Shown here: positions 36,735 through 50,588 of the stretch, piece by piece
How the letters are laid out: every line of letters begins with the position of its first letter
Position numbering within the stretch: the stretch's first letter is position 1
Source of the DNA: Sapria himalayana
Taxonomy: Eukaryota > Streptophyta > Magnoliopsida > Malpighiales > Rafflesiaceae
Assembly: GCA_029783825.1 (NCBI GenBank)
Contig: JAREIK010001328.1
Location: 1 to 64,000, forward strand
Direction: 5' to 3'
DNA length: 64,000 nucleotides
Notes under the pieces: generated by a model
Seen by the model: only the letters and a program-made list of their open reading frames with translations
Database searches by the model: none
What the model was told of the DNA's origin: nothing
Made by a program: the position numbers and the translations under genes

Positions 36735-37973
36735 TGACTAATAGACTGTCCACAGAAAGATAGTTAGACAGTTAGATGGATAGAGAGATAGAAAGATAAA
36801 GAGTTAGATAGTTACATAAATTGAATGGTAGACATATATACATAAAAACAAATAGATAAATAAACATATAGATTGATTGATTGATTGATAGAAATACAGA
36901 TAGTCATATAGATAGATAGAATGATAAATATATAAGTAGATATATAGATAACCATATAGATAGATAGATAAGTAGATGGATAGATAGATAAATAGTTAGA
37001 CTTACGGATCAATTGTTTGATATATAGATAGATAGATAAATAGACACATAGACTAATAAACTTATATACTAAAAGATTGATATAAAGATAGATAGAAAGC
37101 TAGATATACAAATAAAAAGGTAGATATACAGATTGAAAGATAGACCGATAAATCGATAAAGAGATATACAGATAGATAGCCTTATAGATAGATAGATAGA
37201 TAGACTGATAGTCTAATAAATGAATGGAGAGATAGAGAGAAAGACAGATAGATAGATAGAGATATAGATAGAGATATAGACAAATAGATAAATAGAAAGA
37301 TAGATAAATAACAAAAAGAAAGATAGACAAATAACAAATAAATAGATAGACAGATAAACAAGTAGATAGAAAGATACATAGGAACATATACAGATATATA
37401 AATAGTTAAATAGACAGATAGGTAGATTGATTTATAGATAGACATATAGATAGACATGTAGGCATAGAAAGATAAATTGATAGAAAGATAAATAGATTGA
37501 CAATTAGACATATAAGTAGATAGACAAGAAGGAAAATAGAGAGAATGTCAGATATACAGATAAACAAATAGATTGAAAGAAAGAAAGAAAGAAAGATATA
37601 TAGACAGCTAGACTGATAGATAAATAGATATATAGATAATTAGACAGATAGAAAGATAGATAGATATATCGATAGATATAGTCAGATTAATATTATATAT
37701 ATACAGATAGATATATAGATAGATAGAATAATACACATGTTGAAAAATAGATAGATAGACAAATAGAGAAATAATCAGGTTGAGAGATTTAGAGATAAAC
37801 AAATAGTCAGATAGAAGATAGTCAAATATATAGATTATCAGATAGGGAAATAGGTAGATAGATAGATAGATAAATACAGACATATATAGATCGAATTTAG
37901 ATAAAAAGATAGATAGACAGATCGATAGAATGATAGACAGAGAGATAGATAAACAGATAAATAGATCTTACAG

Positions 37974-38016
<43 letters not shown>

Positions 38017-39645
38017 TACATACATACAAACAGACAGATAAATAGATAGAAAGATAAACATTTAGATATATAGAAAGATACACAGATAGACATATTGACA
38101 TATAGACATATAGATAGAAATATAGATAGTCAGTTAGAGATATTGATAGATAGAAATATAGATAGATGACCATATATAAAAATAGATAGATAGATATATA
38201 GATAAATAGATAGATAGTTAGATAGACAGACAGACAAATACATAGCCAAATAGATAGCCAAATAGATAGATAGATAGATACATAGATATATTGATAGACA
38301 TACAAATAAATAGATAGACATTTTGATAATTAGTCAGATAAATATTTAGACTGATATAAAGATTGATAATTAGATAGTTAGATAGATAGACATTAGACAT
38401 ATAGACATAAAATAGATAAATAGTTAGATAGTTAGTTAAATAGATAGATAGATATATGCACAGATAGATTGTTAGCCAGTAAGATAGATAGATAGTCAAA
38501 TAGATAGATAGATAGATTAATAAATAGACATAGATATAGATTGAAAAATAGATAAATTGGTACATATTGAGATATAAAGATTGATAGATCGATAGATATA
38601 TAGAAAATATATAAACTAATAAATAGATAGACATATAGATAAAATATCGAGAGACAGACAGATAGATTGATAGCTACATAAATATATTGATAAATAGACA
38701 GATAGACAGATTTATTGATAGAATCATAGATAGAAAAATAGATTAAAGGATAGATAGTTAGACAGATAGAAAGATAGACACTTAGACAGTTACAAAATTG
38801 ATAGATAGACATATAATCATTTAGACCAATAAATAGACAGATAGATAGACAAATTGACAAATAGATAGATAGATAGATAGATAGACAGATAGATAGATAG
38901 CATATAGATAAATAGATAAATAGATAGATAGAAATTTATAGATAGATACAAAGAAAAGATTTAAAGATTGATAGAAAATAGACAGATAGATCGATAAATA
39001 GAAAATAAAATAAACAATAAAATAGATAGATAGATAGACAAATAGAGAGATAGATAGATATTAAAATAAATAAATAAATAGATAGATAGACAAATAAATA
39101 GATAGATAGATAGAAACAAAGATAGATAGATAGATATAAAGACAAATATATAGATAGCAAGATAGCCATATAAAATGGTAGATAGATATACAAATAGATT
39201 GATAGATAGATAAATAGGTAGATAGATAGATATATATTTAGATACAATGATAGGCAGTTAGATAAATACATAGATATATTGGCAAATAGAAAGATAGAAA
39301 TATAGAGAGATAGAAAAACAAATTGACAAATATAGAGATAGACAAACAAATTGATATATTGATCGATAGATTTGCTGATAGATAAATAGACAAATAGATA
39401 GATAGATAGATAAACATATAGACAGACAGATAAATATATAGATAGATAGATAGATAAATATATATGAAAATAGACAAATAAATAGAGATACAGATAGACA
39501 GACTAATAAACAAATAGACTAATAGACTGATATACTGATAGAAATAGATAGATAGATATAAAGATATACAAAAAGATAGATAGATAGATAAACAGATCAA
39601 CAAAAAGGGAAATATATAGATAAGCAAAAAGGGAAATATATAAAT
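35695..39645 (-). repeat. GATA-class tetranucleotide array, GATA polarity (block B)
   Basis: About 3.9 kb of degenerate (GATA)n on the plus strand, so the TCTA-type reading is on the minus strand. It contains a (TA)n run near 36560, an (AC)n run at about 36704-36731, and (TA)n(CA)n at about 37976-38012. All long minus-strand frames here encode Tyr/Leu/Ser/Ile repeats and are not genes. Polarity reverses at both ends of the block. Confidence 0.92.
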
Positions 39646-40751
39646 ATATCTTTCTTTCTACTATATGTCTATATATCTATTTATATATCTATTTACTTAT
39701 TTATCTATCTGTCTATAAATCTATGAATCTATTTGTTTATCTATCTACCTACATAATATTTTTCTATCTTTTTATATATATACCTATCTATCTATCTATG
39801 TATCTATTTATCTATCATTCTATTAATTAAGCAATCTATTTATCAAATATCTGTCTATCAATCTATATAAGAATCTATCTATCAATCAATCTATCAATCT
39901 AATTATAAATATATTTATCAATCAATCAATCTATCTAAATATCTATCTTTCTATCAATATGTTTATATATCTGCCTATGTATCTATATAGTAACAATCTA
40001 TCTATCAATCTAAATATTTGTCTATCTATCTATTTATCTATAAATCTATCTATTCATCTATCTATCCTTCAATATATCCGAATATCAAATTTTTAATTTA
40101 TCCGACTATCTATCAGTCTCTCAATATATCTGTCTATCTATCTATGTATATATACATGTGTATAATTATAAGTTTAACAATATAAGTATCTATCTTTCTA
40201 TCTATCTAACTATTTATCTATCTATCTATCTATCTATATATCTATCAATTTATCTATCTATCTAAATATCTATCTATCTTTTTGTTTATTGATCAGCCTA
40301 CCTATATGTCTATTGACTAATCTATAAATCCATCTATCTATTTGTCTATCTATCTATCTAACTAACTATCTATTAGTCTATTAATCAATCAATCAACTTG
40401 TCTTTCTTTCTAACTATCTAACTATCTATCTTTTTATATATCTATTTGTCTATCTATATGTGTATCTATCTGTCTATATATATGTCTATCTAACTATCTA
40501 TCTATATGTATACGTATCTATCGACCTAACTATCTATTAATCTACTATTTGGTGATCATTCTTTTAATTTATCTATCTATCTATCTATTAGTCTATAAAT
40601 CTGTATATCTATCTATCTATCTTTTTGTCTAACTATCTAAGAATCTATATGTCTATCTATCTTTCTATCTATCTGTCTATAAATCAATCAATCAATTAAT
40701 CTATCTATTGATATTTCTATATATCTCTCTATCTATCTGTATATCTATCAA

Positions 40752-40798
<47 letters not shown>

Positions 40799-41969
40799 AT
40801 TTATTTGTATGTATGTATAACTATCTATATATCTATCTATTTATCAATCTATCAATCTATCAATCTATAAGTCTATCTATCTGTCTATCATTCTTTTTAT
40901 CAATCAATCAATCAATCTATTAGTTAATCTATTTATATATCGATTTGTCTTTCTTTTAGTCTAACTATCAATGTAACTATCTATCTATCAATTTATCTAT
41001 CTATTTGTCTATTTATTTTTTTATCTATCTATCTATTTAGATATCTTTCAATTTGTCTATATATTTGTCTAATTATCTATCAATCTATATGTGTATAAAT
41101 CAATCTATCTGTATGTATATCTATCTATATATCAAGCTATCTATCTGTATATATATATATATAAGTGTTTATCAATCTATCTATCTATCTAAGTGTTTAT
41201 CAATCTGTCAATCTATTTGTCTATTTATTTATTTATTTATCTATCTATCTATTTATATATTTGCCTTTGAATCTGTCTAGCTTTTTGACTATATTTCTAT
41301 CAATCTTTTAGTCTATATATATCTATCTGTCTGTCTATCTATTCAAATATCTTTATATCTATCTGTCTGTATGTCTATCCAAATATCTTTATATCTATCA
41401 GTCTATGTATATGTCTATTTATCTATCTATCTATTTGTTTATTTTTTGGTCAATCTATCTTTATATCTATCTATCTATCATTCTATTTATTTGTTTATAT
41501 ATTTGTCAATCAATCTATCTATCTATTAAACTAGCTATATGTTTATCTATATGTCTATCTATTAGTCTATTTATCTATCTATGTATCTGTCTGTCTATTT
41601 ATCTAACTTTCTATATATCTGTATATCTATCTCTCTATCTATATGTCTATCTATATGTCGATCTATCTGGTTTTTGATTTGTCTATCAATCTATATATCT
41701 ATTTTTGTATCTATCTATCTATCTACCTATCTATCTAGCTATGTGTCTATCGAATAATCTATCTATCAATATGTCTATCAATCAGTTTATCAATTTGTCT
41801 ATCTATCAGTCTATATATTTATCTATCAATCTTTTTGTCAATCTATATGTCTATCTTTCTATTTATCTTTATATATATCTGTTTATCTATCTGACTATCT
41901 ATCTATCTACCAATCTTTATATCTATCTATCTATCTGTTTGTCTATCAATTTGTTTATTTATCTATCTA
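39646..41969 (+). repeat. GATA-class tetranucleotide array, TCTA polarity (block C)
   Basis: About 2.3 kb of degenerate (TCTA)n with a (TA)n run at about 40759-40796. It ends abruptly at the truncated 5' end of LINE copy 2. Open frames are array artefacts. Confidence 0.92.
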
Positions 41970-41973
41970 TGTA

Positions 41974-42671
41974 TATGTTGCAAGAATCTATGTAGAGGTG
42001 GACTTACAGAAATCTCTTCCTCACCATATCTGGATTGGAAACACAGAGGGAGGCAGTTTTTGGCAAACTATAGTTCCAGAATACCTCCCTCCTTTTTGTG
42101 CATGCTGCAGAAAGATGGGACATGCTATAGAGGTATGTTTGGTTAACAAAAAAAGAAACGAAAATAAATAGAATCGAGAAGAGAAGAAAAGAGCATTTCA
42201 AAGTAAAGGAGAAATGATTAAATATTTAAAAAAAAAACTCAACTGATTGTCTAAATAGACATACAGAATAAAGAAGTGGAAGATCAAAAATTAATTGAAT
42301 ATAATAGGCAGAATAGTGAGGAGGCAAGAACAAAATCCATAGAAAATGCTAAAAGGAGAGAAATGATGAAAAAAATTTCAGAGCTAAATAGGAGAACCAG
42401 AAATCATATGAAAAATAAGAAACAAAAAAATAAAAGCTGGCCAGTGCTGGTTGAAGAAGATTCAGATGAGGAATCAGAAATAAAAAGCTTGACTTCCCGC
42501 TATACGGATGGGGAAGACAATGAGCAGAAAATTAGAATCAATAACGATGACATTAATATAGAAAAACTCAAGCTAAAACAAAAAATGGGAAATAGAGATT
42601 GGGTAATTGAAGAACTAAAAATAATGGTCATTCAATTGGGTAGGGATTGGAAAGACGAGAAGGAACAATAA
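41974..42671 (+). pseudogene. LINE ORF1 C-terminal half with CCHC zinc knuckle, frameshifted
   Basis: From 41974 the reading is ARIYVEVDLQKSLPHHIWIG, then YLPPFCACCRKMGHAIEVC at 42084-42140. The Cys-X2-Cys-X4-His-X4-Cys pattern is the zinc knuckle that ends the DUF4283-type region of plant LINE ORF1 proteins and helps bind element RNA. After a frame change near 42150-42275 a second segment (42276-42671) is rich in Lys, Glu and Asn and has no known fold. The N-terminal half is missing. Confidence 0.8.
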
Positions 42672-42770
42672 CTAAGCTCAATAAGAAAACCTAGAAGCAT
42701 TAAAAAAAGCATTTGAATAAGATATACGAAACTAAATGCACCACTAGAGCACAGGCTAAATCCATAAGAA

Positions 42771-43718
42771 ATGTATAAGTACATCTATTGGAATATTAGG
42801 GGAATAGCAAACCCCCCCTCAAAAAATAGATTAAAAAAACTAATATATATGCATAAAATTAATCTAATTTTGATAGCTGAACCTATGGTGGATAAAGCTC
42901 TGCTAAATTATTATAAAAATTTATTAGGATTTGAAAATGGGTATTCTAATAATAATGGAAAAATTTGGATTTTATGGAAAGATAACTTACATATAAAAAT
43001 ATTAAAAGAAACTAACCAACTAATAAACTTTAGTTTAAGTCAAGATGAAAATGAAATAATAACAATAATTTATGCAAAGAATAAAAGAGAAGAGAGAAAA
43101 GAATTATGGGAGGAAATGAATAAAATTTAGATGGAAAAAAAGCCTTGGATTATCGGTGGAGATTTTAATATAGTTAGAAGTATTAAAGAAAAGAAGGGTG
43201 GTAGGACACCAAATAAAGGAGGGATGTTTCACTTTAAAGATATAATAAATAAAACAAACTTAATAGAAGCTAAATTTTTAGGCTCACAGTTTACATGGTG
43301 TAATAACTGGAGGAAAAAAGGCACAATATGGGCGAGACTGGATAGAGTCTTATTTAATTTTAAATGGCTAGATCAAGTTGGCTCTATAGAAGTGAAGCAC
43401 TTAAACAGAACCTGCTCTGATCACAGCCCATTATTAATCACGATTAAAAAATCTACTCATACAGGAGGTTCTTTTAGATTCCAAAATTCTTGGTGTTTAC
43501 ACCATGATTTTTTAAAGATGGTGAAACAGTCCTGGAATAAAGAGACATTAGGAAATCCTATTCAAATATTAAATAATAAGTTGAGTAGATTAAAAGTTGA
43601 ATTAAAAAAGTGGAATAAGGATACTTTTGAAAATATAACAAAAAATATAAAAGATGCAGAGGAACTAGTATTAAAAAGAGAAATAGAATTTGAAAAAAAC
43701 TCAAAATATAGACAATAG
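42771..43718 (+). pseudogene. LINE ORF2, endonuclease domain
   Basis: The start MYKYIYWNIRGIANPPSKNR carries the first motif of the apurinic/apyrimidinic-type endonuclease (Asn of WNIRG), followed by LILIAEPMV with the Glu position. After a stop (TAG, 43128-43130) the frame continues unchanged. IIGGDFNI (43149-43172) supplies the Asp/Asn pair, RLDRVLFN lies at 43335-43358, and CSDHSPLL (43413-43436) provides the C-terminal Asp-His catalytic pair. The active site therefore looks complete apart from the single stop. The domain nicks target DNA to prime reverse transcription. A frameshift near 43695-43715 passes the reading to the linker before RT. Confidence 0.9.
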
Positions 43719-45241
43719 AAGTGCTCTTAGCAAGGCACAAGCAGAATTAAATCTAAAAATATTAATGAAAGAGGTTTTTTGGAAACAAAAATCTAAAATT
43801 AAATGGCTTAAAGAAGGGGATAAAAATACAAAGTTGTTTCAAAAAATAGCTAAGTTAATATATCAGAAACATAGAATTAGAGGTATTAAAGATAATAGGG
43901 AAGAATGGCTTGAAAAAGATTCAGACATTCAAAACTATTTCACAAAATTTTTTGAAAACCAATTAAGTGGAATAAGAGAACTAAAAGGAAATTCACTTTT
44001 AAAAAACATAGAAAATAAAATCACCATAGAAGATAATAACATACTAACTAAGCATCCAGAAGATGAAGAAATCAAAACAGTGATATAAATTATGAACAAA
44101 GATAGTGCAGTAGGACCGGATGGATAGAACAACTATTTTTTCCAAGCATGTTGGGATATAATAAAGAAGGATATAGAAAAAGCACTTAATAGTATATTTT
44201 GTGGGGCTGAATTTGGAAAAAAAATGGGGAAGATTTCCCATTATTCTTATACCTAAAATAGAGAATCCACAGAAAGGGGAGGATTTTAGACCAATAAGCC
44301 TATGCAACACTATTTACAAAATTGTATCTAAAATTTTACAAAATAGATTAAATTCAATTTTACCTAAAATTATTTCTGAAGAACAAACCGGTTTGATGAA
44401 AAATAGATTAATAATGGAAAATATCTGCTTGGCTAATGAAATGAGTAGAGAAATAGGATCCAAATCAAGAGGGAAAAATGTTATTATAAAATTGGATCTA
44501 TCCAAGGCTTTTGATAAAGTAGAATGGAGCATTCTCTGTTCTATCATGAGAAAGATGGGTTTCTCTAAAACATGGATAGATTTGATTTTTAGATGTATTT
44601 CTAATACATGGGCTAGAATTATCACAAATGGAAAGGTAGGAGAAGAAATAATACCAGTTAGAGGTTTAAGATAGGGTGATCCACTTTCACCTTCATTATT
44701 TAACATTTATGTGGAACTTTTAATAGTTAACCTTAAAGATAAAATGAGGAAGGGTAGGATAGGCACATTCAGACAGCTGAGGAACACTCCATTAGTGAGT
44801 TGTCTTGCATATGCAGATGATGTAATTATATTCACTAATGATAGTAGCAAATCACTACATAATCTGATGAACTTATTGAAATGCATGGAGGAAGAAACTG
44901 GTCAAAAATTAAATAAAAGAAAATGCCAATACATGATATCACATAAGGCTCCAATTGCATTAGCTCATAAAATCAAAAACATTTCAGGCCTCTCCCATAA
45001 TAAAAAAGAAATGATCTATTTGGGCTGCCCGATATATGAAGGTAAACTTAAGATAGTATATTTAGAATATTTATTAAATAAGTTAAAAAAGAAAATCTCA
45101 GGATGGAAAGAGGAATATTTAAGTATGGGGGAAAGAATTACTTTAATAAAACATGTTTTAGAAAGTCTTCTAATGCATAATTTTATGATAATTCAACCTT
45201 CAATTTGTATTATTAAAAAAAATCGAAAAAGATTTAGCTAA
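43690..45241 (+). pseudogene. LINE ORF2, reverse transcriptase domain
   Basis: A linker (43690-44088) reads KSKIKWLKEGDKNTKLFQKI, usual before plant LINE RT. After a stop (TAA, 44086-44088) the frame goes on with NKDSAVGPDG and another stop. The fingers and palm follow: IPKIENPQKGEDFRPISLCN, KLDLSKAFDKVEW with the first catalytic Asp at 44495-44497, and YADD at 44810-44821. The motif normally read RQGDPLSP is interrupted by TAG at 44672-44674, consistent with a C-to-T change of CAG. The thumb region ends near 45241 with a further frame change. Catalytic residues are present but the frame is broken several times. Confidence 0.9.
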
Positions 45242-46097
45242 CTTTTTATGGGGAAAAAAAGAGGGCAAATATAAATTACAGTGGAAAAAATGGAGAGACT
45301 TATGCTACCTAGTTCAAGAAGCTGGATTGGGTTTTGTTAATCTTATAGATTTAGCAAAAGTAGGAGCAAGCAAGAGATGGTGGAGGTTGAAAGAAAATAA
45401 CAGTCTATGGTCAAAATTTATGAGGGCAAAATATTGTATTAAGGATGATATCAATAAAGTAAAGAATAAAAGTAAGTGTTCACAGATATGGACACAAATG
45501 CTTAACCAAAAAGAATTAGTTGATAGATTTTCTACACTTACTAAAAAAGGATGGAAATGGAATTTAAGCTCGAATGGAGCATTTTCACTAAAAACGGTTA
45601 AAAATGAATTAAGAAAAAAGTTAAAAGAACATACATTATTCAAATGGGCTTGGAATAATGATAATCCACAAAAAATTAAAACTTTTATGTGGAAAGTTTT
45701 ATCTAATATTATCCCAATTGACAATAATTTAAAGAAAAAAGGTATTAAGCTCGTTTCTAGATGTGAGTGTTGCTTAAATGAAATTGAAACATTGGATCAT
45801 CTCATTTCACATGGGAGAGTAGCAGCGGAGCTATGGAAAAGACTAGGTTTAGAAATGAATTTAAATTATGAACATCTAAACTTGAAACGTAGGCTTCAGA
45901 AATGGATTAATCTAAAAGTTTCTAGTCTAGTGGAGAAATGGATTAAAATCAATGTGCCATTATTAGTTATCTGGTGCATTTGGAAGGCTAGAAATAAAAG
46001 TAGATTTGAATGTTATAAAATGATAATAGAAGATATCTTGAAAGATATTAAAGAAGAAACAAGTAAATTTTCAGAATTGTACCCTGTAAAAAGTTAA
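45242..46097 (+). pseudogene. LINE ORF2, zf-RVT region
   Basis: After FLWGKKEGKYKLQWKKW (about 45244-45296) the frame from 45327 is open for 256 codons. GWKWNLSSNGAFSLKTVKN, then NPQKIKTFMWKVLSNIIPID, then VSRCECCLNEIETLDHLISH (cysteine cluster) and VIWCIWKARNKSRFE are characteristic of the zinc-binding region after RT in plant LINEs. It closely parallels 2350-3141 in LINE copy 1. Confidence 0.88.
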
Positions 46098-46199
46098 GGC
46101 TCGAAGAGGGATAAAGAAACCTTAATTTTTTGGAATCTAAAAGAAAATCAACCTAAACAATTTAAAGTAATATGTATAAAATGGGAAAAACCACCTCAA

Positions 46200-46568
46200 T
46201 GTAGTATAGCTCTAAACACAGATGGTAGCTTCGATAGAGATATGGGCGAAGCAGGAGGTGGAGGAGTTATTAGAGATTCGAAAGGACAACTAATATTAGC
46301 CTTCAGTATAAAGATGCAAGCATCCTCAGCTGTTCATGCTGAGATACTAGCTTTAAGAGAGGATATTAAGTTATGTAGAAAACTAGAAATTAAAGATATA
46401 GATATTCAAATAGATTCGAAAATTGTTGTTAATTTAATCAAAAAGCAGACAAAGATGTGGAAATATGAAGATGACATAGAGAATATTCTAAATGATATGA
46501 ACTTTCTAAACTTTTCTATAAAGCACATTTTCACAGAGGCGAATACATTAGCTGATATTTTAGCTTAA
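46200..46568 (+). pseudogene. LINE ORF2, RNase H domain
   Basis: ALNTDGSFDRDMGEAGGGGV carries the first catalytic Asp (near 46221), AVHAEILALREDIKLC the Glu, IQIDSKIVVNLI the second Asp and HIFTEANTLADILA the C-terminal motif. This is the RVT_3-type RNase H at the end of plant LINE ORF2. It is separated from the zf-RVT frame by a stop and shift near 46097. A stop at 46566-46568 falls within ILAEEG-like text, so the natural end was probably a little further, near 46620. Confidence 0.88.
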
Positions 46569-47905
46569 GAGGGAAAAAAGAAAGTTGATCAGGATTATAA
46601 TGAAGAGAATTTACCAAAAAAAATTTACTGGAATATTAAAACATGATAGTAAAGATTTTCCTTATATTAGAAAAAATAAAAATATTAATTAGAACTTGCC
46701 ATTCAAATAGGAAAATAAGTCCGTATAAGAGATCACCCTGGTCTTGAGGGGCGATCGAGATAAGGTAAGTTGCTTTTTTTTCTATTTGTTTTTTTCTACT
46801 TTTCTGTTGTTTTCTATAGGTAGAAAGGAAAGAAGAAACCGAAACTAATTGAAATAACAATAGGGGACTGGTTTGGGAAAAGTTAATGGATGTATAGATA
46901 TGTAGTATGCTCTGCAGGTACATATTATTCTGCATGTCCATAGTTTGGTAGACTATTATGATTGGAAGGCTAGATATGTTTAAATGGTATTGTTAGTAGT
47001 GGGTATTATATATGCTGGAAGTCTGTTCTATTTTTCTGGAGGTCTGTGTTATTAAGTGTGTGTTGCTGGTAGTCTGTTGTTTTAAAATGGGTGTTGCTGG
47101 AAGTCTGTTTCTGGTTGTATGTAGGAAGTCTGTAATATATAGGTGCAAGCTGTAAAAGTTAAAGAGGAAAGTGAAGGAATGAAAAGCAAAAAGATGGAAG
47201 AAAGCAGAGCATATCAAATAATTCTGAACAGCAATGAAGCTGTACCTGAAGTATCAAGCCAAATTACTAATTGGTCTGAACTGGGAAGGGGGGATACAAG
47301 GTGTTAATTATGTGTATGATAGAATTGATTTTGTGCAGGGAAAAAAATTGCAGGTGAATGGTTAATCAAGATATAAATAACAACATTCAATATTGATCAC
47401 TTGGGAGGACAGCTTATAAAGATGTTCAAAAACCCAACTACCATTATAAGACAGTGGAAGGAGAATATTAAGCTAAAAATTAAAGAAGGCACGAGATGAC
47501 TCAAGATTCGAGTTAGCTAAAAAATGCTGGAGGGAGAATCATATTCAGATTTAAAAGAGATAAGACACTATAGAAGCACCGAAATATAGAAAGAAGCAAA
47601 ATAAAGCTTATTATACTCATCGAAAGATTGTTAAAGCAAGACAAGGGATAAGCTAACATCATAAGGATAGTCATTAACTTTCAGAAGGAATTTCTCCTTG
47701 CACAAAAAGGTAAAGATAGGAGTCATAGATTAACATAGCCATAGCACAAATAAAATTACATTTTATTAGATTGGCTAAATGTATTTTATTTTTATTTGAA
47801 GAATGGGTGTAAAAGGGCTAAGGGTGGATGATAGTTTGTATTAATGGTATTCCTCCGCCAAAAGAGAGGGTTATTATTAATAAAATAATATTTTATTAAA
47901 AAAAA
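46569..47905 (+). other. LINE copy 2 3' UTR and tail
   Basis: About 1.3 kb without coding signal. The last 100 bp (GTGTAAAAGGGCTAAGGGTG, then CCTCCGCCAAAAGAGAGGG and an A-rich end) match the reverse complement of 170-260 in LINE copy 1. This shared 3' end is probably the sequence recognised by the element's reverse transcriptase. Confidence 0.85.
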
Positions 47906-48077
47906 GATAGATAGAGAGATAGATAGATATACAAATAGAAAGAAATAAAAAAAAGAAAGAAAGATAGATAGAGAAGTAGATGTATAAAAAGATAGACATA
48001 TAGATAGTTAGAGGAATAGATAGATAGATAAATAGATATATAGAGAGATAGATTGGTACACAGACAAACAGACAGAT

Positions 48078-48117
<40 letters not shown>

Positions 48118-50588
48118 ATAGATATATAGATATATAGACAGGGAAATAGATAGATAATTAGATAGATAGATAAAAATTGATAGATAGATAAATATTGATA
48201 GATATACAAATAGACATAAATAAATAGGCAAATAGACAAATAAATAGACAGACAGACTGATTGATTAATAGAAAGATAGATAGACATATAAACACGTAAA
48301 TAGATAGAAAGATAAATAGACAGATATACAAATCTACAAATAAAAAGATATATAAATAGACAGATAGATAGATGATAGTTAGACAAATAGATCATATATA
48401 TGAATTCATAGATAATTAGATAGACAAAAATATAAAAAGGTAGAAAGACAGATAGATAGATAGACAGATAGAAGGATAGATATATAGATAGATAGATAAA
48501 TAGACAATTACTCATATATACAAATAGATAGATTGATTGAGAAATTAATAGACAAATACATAGATACATAGATAGATAGATATATATAAATATAGATAGA
48601 AATATAGATAGATATAAATATAGATATATATATAGATAGATAGAAAGATAGACAAATAGAGAGATAGATAGATCAATAGACAGGTAGACAGACAGACAAG
48701 TAGACTATTAACAAATATATAGATCGATCGATAGATAGATAGATATATATAGATAGTAACATAGAGTAATAAACTTATATACTAAAAGATAGATAGAGAA
48801 ATATATATTGAGACAGAAAGACAAATAGAAAGATTAACAAATAGATAAATAGATAAATAAATATACATAAATATATATAGACATTTAGAAAAATAGATAG
48901 ATAGACTGATACTCTAATAGATGAATAGAGAGATAGAGAGATAGATATATAAAAAGATAATTAGATAGAAAAATTGACATATAAATAGATAGACAGACAT
49001 ATTGATAGATAGCTACAAATATAATTAGATAGAAAAATTTTAAAATAGATAGAGACAAATAAATAGATATACAGATAAGAAAGTTGATAGAAAGTTAAAT
49101 AGAAACATAGACAAATATATAGATATACAAATAGATAGATTGATAGATAGGTAGGGAGTTTGGTAGATAAATAGATAGACTTATTGATATTTAGATTGGC
49201 ACATAGATACATATGCAGATAGACACCTAGACCCATAGACACATAGACTAGACACATATACACACTAGACACATAGACACATATACACATAGCTCATAAA
49301 GACATATGCATGTCGACACAGAGACACAGACACTTAGACACATATAAATAGATAAATAGATAGATACAAAAAGAAATAGACATATAGATAGACAAAAAGC
49401 CATATAGACAGATAGATAGATAGACATAGAAATAGATAGACAGATAAAAAATATACAAATACTTAGATTGATAGATACACAAATTGTAATATAGACAGAT
49501 AAAATGAGAGATATATAGATTCATTGATTGAAAAATAAACAGATATATAGATAGATAGATAGAAATAGAGATATATAGATAGATTAATAAAAAGTTAGAT
49601 ATATAAAAAATAATGAGATAGAAAGATAGATAGCTAGAGGAATAGACAAAGGGTTAGCTATAAAGATAGACATATAGACAAATAGATAGATATTTTAATA
49701 GATAGATAGATATATAGATAGATAGATATATAGATAGATAGATAAACATATAAACAAATAGATAGATAGATAGACACATAGATAGATTGACTCATAGATA
49801 GATAGACACATAGATAGATAGACACAAAGATAGATAGATAGATAGACAGACAGATTGATTGATTAATTGATCCACAGATATGTAGAAAGAAAAATTAATA
49901 GATACTGATGTATATATATAAACATATAGACATATAGAGATAGAAATATAAATAGATAAATAAAAAGATACATAGATAAATAGATAGATAAATAGATAGG
50001 CATATCGAAAGATTGTCAGATATACAAATAGACAAATAGAAAGATAGTGATATAGAGAGATAGACAGAAAAACTAATAGAAAAATAGTAATTTAGATAGA
50101 TAAATAGATATATAGATTGATAGATAAAGAGATAGACAAATTGAAACATAAAAAAATAAACTGATAAACAAAATGATAAATAGATAGATACACATATAGA
50201 TATATAAATAGATACTTAAACAGATAGATAAATAGACTAATAGATAGATAGATATACAGATATTGAAATAAATATATAGATAGATAGATTAATAGATACA
50301 CAAATAGATAAATATAAAAATAGATAGATAATGATAAATAGATAGATAGCCACATAGACAGACAGATAGAAAGTTAAATAGATAGATAGATATATATATT
50401 GATAGATAATTAGATATCCAAATAGACAAATAGAATAATAGGTAGATAGATACTTATAAAGATATATAGATAGATAGTGATAGTTAAACATATATATAGA
50501 TAAATAGTGACATAAATAGACATATATATAGATAAACAAATAGAAATATAGATAGATTGATTGATAAACAAATAGACAGATAGATAAA
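47906..50588 (-). repeat. GATA-class tetranucleotide array, GATA polarity (block D)
   Basis: About 2.7 kb of degenerate (GATA)n with a (TA)n run at about 48080-48114 and a (CA)-rich patch at 49200-49330. It starts directly at the A-tail of LINE copy 2 and ends directly at the CACTA terminus at 50589. Minus-strand frames encode Tyr/Leu/Ser/Ile repeats and are not genes. Confidence 0.92.

Larger units (their letters stand above)
41970..47905 (+). mobile_element. L1-like LINE (copy 2), nearly full length
   Basis: A plant L1-type non-LTR retrotransposon: ORF1 from just upstream of its zinc knuckle, ORF2 (42771-46568) with endonuclease, RT, zf-RVT and RNase H, a 3' UTR of about 1.3 kb and a short A-rich tail ending at 47905. 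The 5' end is truncated inside ORF1. LINE copy 1 shares the 3' end but is clearly diverged at the protein level. No target duplication is visible: the left flank is TCTA polarity and the right flank GATA polarity. ORF2 carries only a few stops and shifts, so this is one of the youngest coding insertions in the window, though not intact. Confidence 0.93.

Noticed and set aside
35441..41995. Many open frames encoding Tyr-Leu-Ser-Ile repeats, up to about 140 codons, on both strands; similar ones at 47877-50539 and 61644-63339
   Set aside because: A TCTA-type tetranucleotide array reads as the same four residues in every frame with few stops. Composition and periodicity explain them fully.
35336..50588. 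The arrays as a CRISPR-like repeat-spacer system
   Set aside because: The repeat unit is 4 bp and degenerate, there are no unique spacers and no cas-like genes, and the context is eukaryotic.
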